Positions 56,301 through 64,000 of a DNA stretch of 64,000 bases are shown piece after piece. Position numbers and translations under genes: made by a program. The number at the start of each line of letters is the position of its first letter. Positions within the stretch are counted from its first letter, which is position 1. The stretch comes from Torymus aiolomorphi (Eukaryota > Arthropoda > Insecta > Hymenoptera > Torymidae). The stretch is from contig CM070876.1 in the NCBI GenBank assembly GCA_036365515.1, forward strand, positions 124,430,810 through 124,494,809, written 5' to 3'. The notes beneath the pieces were generated by a model. It saw nothing but the letters and a program-made list of their open reading frames with translations, was not told where the DNA came from and ran no database searches.

Positions 56301-57280
56301 AGAAAAATTTTTTTTAAAATGAATAACTATTAATTTCGGAATAAAATATAATATAGGGGAGTTTCGTCCTTGTCGTACTTGGTGGACTCGTCAGGAAAAC
56401 CCAAGTAGACATATCTTCGACTCCAAAATAATGAAATTACTGTGAATTCTTATAGTGTGTAAGTTGTAATTTTATATGTGGATTTGAAAAATTGGTTGCC
56501 ATCTAGTGTTAAAAGGTTGGAACTAAGATTATACAAGGAAAGGCATTTTAGTGTCCGAATGTCATTTGATTCTAAATATGTTGTAAGCGCTCGTGGTGCT
56601 ATCTTAATAGTTTTGAATTTTTAATCGGACTTCAACGAGCAAATCTCTTATACGTTAGTCGAATGTCTATTCTCAAATCCGTTTGTCAAAAAATCCTTAT
56701 CGAGAGAGGAGGAAGCTTAAACAAAAGCTACCTTTCTCGATTTGAGAATAGACATTGGACTAACGCATAAGAGATTTGCTTGTTGCAGTCCGATTAAACA
56801 TTCAAAACTATTAAGATAGCACCACGAACGCTTACAACATATTTAGAATTAAATGGCATTCGGACACTTAAATGCCTTTCCTTTTATAATCTTAGTTCCA
56901 ACCTTTTAACACTAGATGGCAACCAATTTTTCGAATCCACATATAAAATTACACCTTACACACTATAAGAATTCACAGTAATTTCATTACTGTGGAGTCG
57001 AAGATATGTCTACTTGGGTCGTCCTGACGAGTCCACCAAGTACGACAAGGATGAAACTCCCCGATATTATATTTTATTCCGAAATTAATAGTTATTCATT
57101 TTATAAAAATAAATTTTTCTCTTGTGTGTGTCGCCGTTTGTCAAAAAATTCTTATCGAGAGAGGAGGTAGCTTAAACAAATGCTACCTTTCTCGAGTTGA
57201 GAATAGACATTCGACTAACGCATAAGAGATTTGCCCGTTGAAGTCCGATGAAAAATTCAAAACTATTAATCATATATTTC
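53389..57280. repeat. 453-bp satellite array, seven direct periods plus an inverted end
   Basis: The marker CTTCAACGAGC recurs at about 53459, 53911, 54365, 54819, 55274, 55724, 56178 and 56630 (period 450-455). At about 56680 the orientation flips and about 1.3 units run backwards to 57267. AATCATATATTTC flanks the array exactly at 53389-53401 and 57268-57280. Both outer ends stop near the same point of the unit (AATAGTTTTGAATTTTT). Units are very similar. The 60-72 codon frames on each strand reflect the repeat and shift or stop between units. Confidence 0.9.
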
Positions 57281-57290
57281 GTTTACATAG

Positions 57291-58020
57291 ACAACTAGAC
57301 TGGATCATTTACTCAGGCAATGACAATCTTCTTAAATTGGATGACAAACAATTGGAAGCCAAGCGACTTTGCAATGACCATTTTACTGCTGACGATTTTG
57401 TGGTCGGTTCTGGTATGACAAAATTGAAAAATATAGCTATATCTATTCAAAAGGCTTCAGATACTGATTCGAATGATTCCGGTGACGTTGAAGAACATGA
57501 TGGCTCTAGAATTGATCTTCCTCCTACCTGTGAAGACAGATCAGTTATTGATTTATAAACACCTTTTATAACAGAAAGAAGTAACAACATGCCACAAAAC
57601 TTTGAGGGAATTGATTTAGAAACATCTTCTTTAATAGAAACTAGTCATAACATTCCTCAACACTTTGATGCAGCAGAGCCATCTTGTTCAGGAATGCAAA
57701 GCAAGTCGAACTTTGATTGTGACTCTACCGGAAAATCATTAAATGCAAATGTTCAAACTAAAAAGTATGAAACTTTAGTTCAAAAATTGCAACATGAAAT
57801 TGTGAGTTTAAAAGAGCAGTTAAACAAAAAATATAAACAATGTAAACAAGCACAGTATGTGACTAAAACAATGAGTGTACGAAGAGATGTGTATAAACAA
57901 AAGGCTATTAAACTTTCTAAAGATATTCGTAATAAAGATAAAAAAATTAAAAATCTTGAGCGTAAAATTGAAAAATCTAAGGAAGCAGTTTCTTTTTATG
58001 ATGAGTATTTAAAGCTTAAG
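57291..58020 (+). pseudogene. P-element-type transposase exon 2: end of THAP domain and coiled coil
   Basis: After the acceptor GTTTACATAG (57290) the frame completes the THAP domain: LDWIIYSGN, AKRLCNDHF (the Cys and His zinc ligands) and LKNIAI in place of the AVPTIF-type end motif. An acidic linker ends at an in-frame TAA (57556-57558). The same frame then stays open through a Ser/Thr-rich linker and a long Lys/Glu-rich coiled coil (YETLVQKLQHEIVSLKEQL to about 58010), as expected for the oligomerisation region of this family. The TAA therefore looks like a mutation. After 58020 a GC-rich stretch follows and the donor site is unclear. The acceptor lies 10 bp from the satellite array. Confidence 0.75.
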
Positions 58021-58417
58021 GGGGTTCTCCTCGGGCACTACAGTTCGTTGCTCAGCGAGAGCACAAACTATACCATGGGCGTCGTTCAGTCTCTCTCGCT
58101 CTCGTGCACGTCGTCTGCTATTTGTGTTTATAATCATTAATATCTTTTTAAAAAGATCGGCTTGACACATATTTGATAAACTTAATAGAAAGAGCCGAAT
58201 TTCATATTTCTTAAGCTATGTTTTTCTTTTTGAAGTCCAGTTTTTTGGTGAGTAATTCTATTACTTTCTGTCACAGTTGATATAGCACTCATTTACTCTC
58301 ATGTAAAAATAACCATTTTCAAGAATTTTTTTCTCAAAAATTTGTTCCGCAATGTATGTAAACAAACATGTGGTATCATTTCTGTGACTTTGAAGAATAT
58401 TTGTATATTTTTTTCAG
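58021..58417 (+). other. Putative second intron of the transposase gene
   Basis: Begins with about 110 bp of GC-richer sequence (CTCTCTCGCTCTCGTGCACG) unlike the gene around it, possibly a small insertion, then AT-rich sequence to the acceptor. A GT donor right after the coiled coil is possible at about 58025 but not convincing. Confidence 0.35.
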
Positions 58418-60793
58418 AAGCTTTTTCAGTTTTTGCAATGTGAAGAGAACTACCTTAATGCAAATGAATCATGTCAAACTCAGAAAGTGGTCTAATGACG
58501 AAAAAGAGTTTGCTGTGATTTTATTTTATAAATCTCCAAAAGCTTATTGTTATTTGCGTGACCAAAAGAAGTTTGCCTTACCATGTATTAGTTTGATAAG
58601 ACGATGGATTAATGAACTTGATTTGGAGCCTGGAAATAACATTAAGTTATTTGAATTGTTAAAAATAAAATCAAGCACAATGACAGTAAAAGAGCGCGAG
58701 TGCGTATTAATGTGGGATGAAATGAGCATAAAAACGTGGTTAGATTACAACCCAAAAAAGGATTTGATTGAAGGTTACACTGATATGGGAAAGCATGGTC
58801 GCAATGCAAATCGTGGTAATCATGTTTTAGTTTTTATGTTACGAGGTAGGCAAAATGATTGGAGACAGCCTATTTGCTACTATGTTCCCCATAACAGTGT
58901 AAATGGAAAGTTATTGCACAAAATCATTTTAGATGTGATAGATTACGTTGAAGGTACTGGTTTTCTATTAAAATCAATGGTATGCGATCAAGGATCGCCA
59001 AATCAATCGGCTATAAAAAAATTGGGAATAACCAAAAATAAACCATTTTTTGAACGAAACAATCGTAAAATTTTCTTCAATTTTGATGCTCCCCATTTAC
59101 TTAAATGCCTTCGTAACACTTTTCGCAAACGTCAATTTGAAATTAATGAGAAACCCGTGTCATGGGATGCGATACGGGAATTAAGAAATCGTGAAAAAGA
59201 TCTTCCAACTAAATCTGCCCCTAAACTAAGAGACAAACATCTAGATCCTAATGCTTTTCAGTTAATGACGTTAGTCTTGCGGCTCAAATTTTTAGTAACA
59301 GTGTATCTTCAGCTTTATTAGCAGGCGCGGTCGCATCAGAAAAACCTTTCATTCATCCCGATTGCATTGCAACAGCAAATTTTATTAAAAAAGTAAACGA
59401 CCTTTTTGATTGTTTAAATAGTAGAAGTTCTCGAGATGGTAATCCTTTGCGTCGTCCTTTGTCAAACTTAAATCCTCAAGTAGTACAGTATTTGAAAGAT
59501 TCTTTGAATTGGATCGAAACCTGGAAATGCGTTGATAAAAACGGTAATCCGCCATGCTTTGACGGTTTTTATTTGACGATTAACAGTATACTTTTGCAAT
59601 GGGAAGATATGGCATCAAACGGGGGAGTATATTTGTTAACGACGCGTTTAAATCAAGACCCGTTAGAAAATTTATTTTCTGTTTTAAGAAGTCGTTCTGG
59701 TCACAATCAATATCCAACTGCGATGCCAGTGAGGCATAATTTACAGTATAGTATTACTGCAAATTTAACGTCTTCATCGAAATTAACAAACTGCGAACCT
59801 GACGAAACAGTAGCGTTACTAGCAATTTGTACGAAAAGTACTAACCTTGATTTACAAGAATCGTTAGAAAATATGACCAATTCTGTGCCCGTGTTTCCTG
59901 AAGACATTGACAATAATACGGATCGTATTACTTGTAATTTTCTTGCAAATGACAACAGTATCATCGAAGTAAATGCAAGTAATGAAAATGATGAATTAAT
60001 TAACGATGATATTGAAGACGTTTGCAGTGAAATTTCATTCGATGGAGTAAATGAATCTGTTCATTTCGACGAAGATGAAGATACTTTCGTTGAAGAGATG
60101 TCTGGTTCAGACACAGTTGTAGGTGATGATGATAATGAATTTCAAGAAGTATCGAATTCATTAAATGAAGGGAGTGAGAATTTGAATAATATAGATAGGA
60201 GCTTGTCATCCGAAACTTATGATAAAATGAATAGTGTTTTGACAAATTCTCACAATCGCCAAGATTCATGTACTCATTTACGGGGAGCAATAAAGTATGT
60301 TGCTGGATATATAGCTATGAAATGTATTTCAAAATTTAATTGTTCTGACTATAAAGCTTCTTTCACTAGAGTTAATTGTAACATGGAAAGTAACGATGAT
60401 CTATTACTTTTTTTTAAAGCGCATAAAGTATTTAATGTGACCAATGAACTTGGAAATCTTTGCGTCCCTTCTGACGCTTTTTATAGAATCATTATAACAG
60501 CTATTGAAACTTTTGATACACTATTTTCTGAAGTAAGTTACAAGACAGAAGTTAGTAAAGTTTTAATTGATAAAATCACAGCTGAAATTCTTAAATATCA
60601 TGCACAGTTTTGGATTACTGACGAATCTTGTAAATCGCATCGTGAGGGTGTAATTGTGTTTTTTGTTAGAGTTCATATTTTTAATAAGGTGAAATGGATA
60701 AATTATGATTTGCGAGATGCTAAAAGTTCAAGAAAAAGACATTTTGCTGGTAACAAGCCTAATGCTAAGTTGCAGAAATTGAGTCATGAGTAA
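58418..60793 (+). pseudogene. P-element-type transposase catalytic region (one frameshift)
   Basis: A T-rich acceptor (TTTTTTTCAG at 58417) opens the catalytic part. LMWDEMSIKTWL holds the first acidic residue (Asp codon 58716). MVCDQGSPNQ holds the second (58986). NFDAPHLLKCLRN and LRDKHLDPNAF follow. Near 59270 the frame shifts, and the rest is readable in the other frame to 60793. It includes AAQIFSNSV, then LTTRLNQDPLENLFSVLRSR with the third (Glu codon 59666), then CTHLRGAIKYVAGYIA. The C-terminal part is acidic, then basic. All three acidic positions are kept. With the TAA in exon 2 the gene cannot make full-length protein. A possible polyadenylation signal AATAAA lies at about 60987. 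It could be a decayed transposon or a lost THAP9-like domesticated gene. Confidence 0.85.
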
Positions 60794-62950
60794 AAAAAGA
60801 AGATATTAGATTTTATTAACGTCTATATTACTTAATGAGAAGCTAAATTAGAATATGTATTTTTTAACACAAAGGAAATAATTTTTTTTTCATGATGAAA
60901 TTTCAACAAGTTGTTATGCTTATTGTATTGTCTTAAGCTAATATGAATATATGTTTATTTTCTTACGGACAATTATTTTTGTGATTCAATAAAAGGTGAC
61001 ATTTAATGGCCATTTATTAATATAAAGCATGATTTTTAATTATAATATTTATGATTATCTTCAAATAAGTAAAATACTAATTATTAATTTTCAATTTCAT
61101 TTTTCTTCATAGAAATTTTTCACTTTTTTCAATGCTGTGTGATAATTTATTTATAAATCATAGATCTTCATGTAAAAGAGTTTGTGTAGTTCTATTTAAT
61201 TGTATAAACATTTTTATTGCTAATTTGATAATAGTAATTTCCATTTCGTAGTTACAATATTAATTCATTTTGTAAAATTATTGAAGTAAAACTATTAAAA
61301 ATATAATGTCACTTTTTATACACTACGATTTTTTTTTATATTGCATGTATATACTATATTAAATTGTAAGACAGCATTTATACTAAGTTATTCTATAGTT
61401 CTTGGGGTATGAGCGCTATCATGCCATATCAATTATCGTCTTTTTGTTTATAATCCATATTTACGTTCATAAATGATTTAGATTATAATACTTTGTTCGG
61501 ATAATCAGAAAGTACTTGAATTCAGTACTGATTCACGTAATAGATATAAACTCGAAATTAATAACAATTACTTGTAGTAACGTGCATCAAGCAATATAAT
61601 TTATAATTTTGTTTTATCTTTTGTAATAAATTGTGGTGAATAGTTTCGCATGGTAACTAATTTCCATTTCTTTTTGTAGATTATTGAAATGAAAAAATAT
61701 CTGATTACAGGCAAAAGATTTTAATTTTTAGTGCATGTTAGGAATATTTAAAAATATTCATCACCCTTTCTTCCTTAACCTAATATTCCTGTGTTTCCTA
61801 TCCTATCCTGATGGAAAATATCTGCCACCTTCCCGCTCGGTTTCCATCGAATAATATCGAGTTTGCATATTATTTTTATTGTTTTTAAATAATTAATGAA
61901 ATTAAATTACTGAAATAATGTGTAAAACATATGTTAAAATTATTTATGCAAACACGTATTAACTGAGAGGAGAACATATTAATGAACATTCCATGAATTT
62001 AAGTAGAATTAACAATCATTTTGGTAACGCAGGGTCGATTTTTGTGTTTTTCAATTTTAAAAATCGGTACTACGTTTTCTATGCCTGATCCATTACTTTG
62101 AGATTGCTGCAGCATATTTTTATCCACAGGGGAGGTATTTTATCAGAATGGTGAAATGTTATATAGATATTTTATTAAATATAATGTGGCCATTTCCTTC
62201 AAGGAATATCTTAAATATAAAGTCGTTTAGAATATTTTCCAAATCTGATACTGTCAATTACAAACGGGAGCTATTCAGAACACGAAAGGAATTCTTTTCA
62301 AAAATAAATATTAGAAAAATTCTCGTCTATAAAAATTAAAAATGAATTGCATAAACTTACAGACTTTCAACTAGAGGAAAAACATTCCGAAAAATGTAAA
62401 AGATGTATTCCCATAAGATTTTTAGATCATCTGTCGACGTAGGGCTTAATTCCCTTAATCACCGCATTTTCTATAGTTTAATCGTTAGGTGGAAATGGTA
62501 TTGGAAATATCGATATCACATATCATATTAAAATAATTTAATGAGAATATTATGGACTTCTTGTCATGGTTTTTTAAATTTTTATATACTAAACTTTAAA
62601 CATTTTATACCACTGTCACCTCAAAATCATAACTTTAACATAATTATTCGGCTCTCGTGGTATAAAATACGGTTCGAAACTGGTGCGTAATATGATTTTT
62701 AGCTCGTGTGACTTTTCTCACTCGCATCGCTCGTGCGAAGAACGCGTTATATCCCCGATGGAAATAGAAAATGTATATAAATGTAAAAAAATGTATATAA
62801 ACTTATATAATAAGTATTTATAAAAGTTGTAATTGGAACATTTTTTACGTTTATACACGTTTATATACATTTATATAAGTTTTCTTTTACAAAAATTTTC
62901 ACTTATTTAAATTTATATATTTTTTCTTACATTTTGAATAGTTGTATTGA
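60794..62950. other. AT-rich 3' flank, nothing assignable
   Basis: About 2.1 kb of very AT-rich DNA downstream of the transposase. No P-type terminal repeat, no gene. The 63-codon frame at 62148-62339 has no family features. Confidence 0.4.
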
Positions 62951-63111
62951 AAAGGACCCAGCACACAATGTATGGAAAATAATCATACGGTCAAATTGAA
63001 TCAAATTTGGAGAAAAGATAGATTTTGAGGTTCTGAACAAAAGTTCTCATGGGCAAAACCCCCCAAAATTTTACCGGATGATTTTTTCCATACATTGTTG
63101 CGGGGTCCTTT
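62951..63111. mobile_element. 161-bp foldback MITE
   Basis: AAAGGACCC, ACAATGTATGGAAAA and ATCAT.CGGT in the left arm are mirrored by ACCGGATGATTTTTTCCATA, CATTGTTGCGGGGTCCTT in the right. The arms are about 45 bp and the loop about 70 bp. Both flanks are runs of TATATAAATGTA-type units, in opposite orientations on the two sides, which hide any target duplication. Confidence 0.65.
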
Positions 63112-64000
63112 GTATTTTTGTAAATATACATATATTTAGTTTTTTTACAGATATATACATTTATATACATTTATATATTTTTTTAAAATTTTCGCTATAT
63201 AAGACTTTTTTTCTTAATTTTATGGAAGTGTATATAAATGTATATAAATGTAAAACAATATGTATAAATTTCAAAAATTTCTTTAAAATCACCCATGTGA
63301 CAATTTAGTTGTCTGATATAATACCCCCGCGTCTTTCTTCTTCAACCTTTATTGATACATTGATTATGTCGAACAAATTACTCGAAAATTAAAAACTGTC
63401 AGAAAACATAATATCATGTGAACCCAAGGGCTGATGGGCTTTTTTATATCGCGAGTTTGCAGAGATTCGTGCTAACTTGCCTTCCCCTTGTACTTATAAA
63501 TACTCGGTCTGCTAAATCCAACGTTGAGTACACCCTTGATACACAATATATTATTTTACAGTGAATATGAAAATTAATATAATGGTTGCATACAGTCGAA
63601 AAGTGATATGATATATCAAGTTAAATAACTGTACATATATGACTACATAACTAATTATTACTATTTATTTCCTTGTATAACAATTTATATCTTTTTTTAT
63701 TTCTTTCAATTATTATTTTTTTAATCAAATAATTGTAAGAATTTATTAACTTTTAATAATATTGAATATAATTTATTTGTAAATTAAATTTTATTTAATC
63801 ATTATTAAATTGTTATTTATAAACAAATTTTATAACATGTCAAATTGCAAATCATCATGCAGTCATGCTTTACGGCGCTAGCACCCGGATCATCGTGAAC
63901 GGCGCGGGCCGGCGGGCCGCGGACGGCGCGCGCGCGAGCCGCCGAGCCGCGATTCGCAGAAGTCAGAAGAGAAACATACAAAGTCAATGCTAGCGCCATC
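63112..64000. other. AT-rich stretch ending in a GC-rich patch
   Basis: AT-rich to about 63860. The last 100 bp switches to very GC-rich sequence (GGGCCGGCGGGCCGCGGACG) with GCTAGCGCC-type motifs at 63878 and 63990. It may be the edge of another element or of a CpG-rich gene; the window ends before this can be judged. Confidence 0.35.

Overview
This is AT-rich eukaryotic DNA, almost certainly from an arthropod and probably an insect. The evidence is Penelope-like, P-element/THAP, Helitron, Polinton (Maverick), gypsy and non-LTR sequences, GT-AG introns, long (TA)n and (GA)n tracts and no bacterial operons. A hymenopteran fits, but nothing here proves the order. I found no tRNA or rRNA gene and no intact host gene. 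The only possible host coding pieces are a three-exon fragment (28.4-29.2 kb), a short coding-like island (52.2 kb) and a weak terminal exon (8.0 kb).

Layout. 0-11 kb: a C-terminal DDE transposase exon, a G-rich telomere-like minisatellite that switches strand, a 1.5-kb TG...CA element with a 5-bp target duplication (probably a solo LTR), a 0.6-kb foldback element, (TA)n tracts, a 10-bp minisatellite and a TTAA-flanked piggyBac-like MITE. 11-20 kb: a Helitron helicase half split by a 1.35-kb palindrome, then a gypsy-type element on the minus strand with Gag and a protease joined directly to integrase (no reverse transcriptase). 20-27 kb: remains of a Polinton capsid region, split by a 1.94-kb foldback, then a decayed Helitron Rep half. 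27-29 kb: two abutting TAA-flanked MITEs and the spliced gene fragment.

29.2-40.5 kb is one LTR retrotransposon with LTRs of about 1.73 kb. Its 5' LTR carries two later insertions (a second copy of the solo LTR and a LINE tail) that the 3' LTR lacks, so the 3' LTR acts as an empty site. The interior has one intact 454-codon ORF of unknown function and no recognisable reverse transcriptase. 40.5-41.5 kb is a foldback MITE with a further element inserted in each arm. 42.2-47.1 kb is a head-to-head Penelope-like element with reverse transcriptase, GIY-YIG nuclease and hammerhead-like motifs, flanked by a 14-bp duplication.

47.7-60.8 kb is a THAP-domain P-element transposase gene. Its first intron is about 9.4 kb and holds two satellite arrays, each ending in inverted units. 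The 453-bp array is flanked by a 13-bp direct repeat and ends only 10 bp before the splice acceptor. The last 3 kb is AT-rich with one small foldback element.

The main theme is nested insertion. Several older coding elements keep their reading frame if the younger insert and one target duplication are removed, which gives precise boundaries and relative ages. No CRISPR array, operon or prokaryotic system is present.
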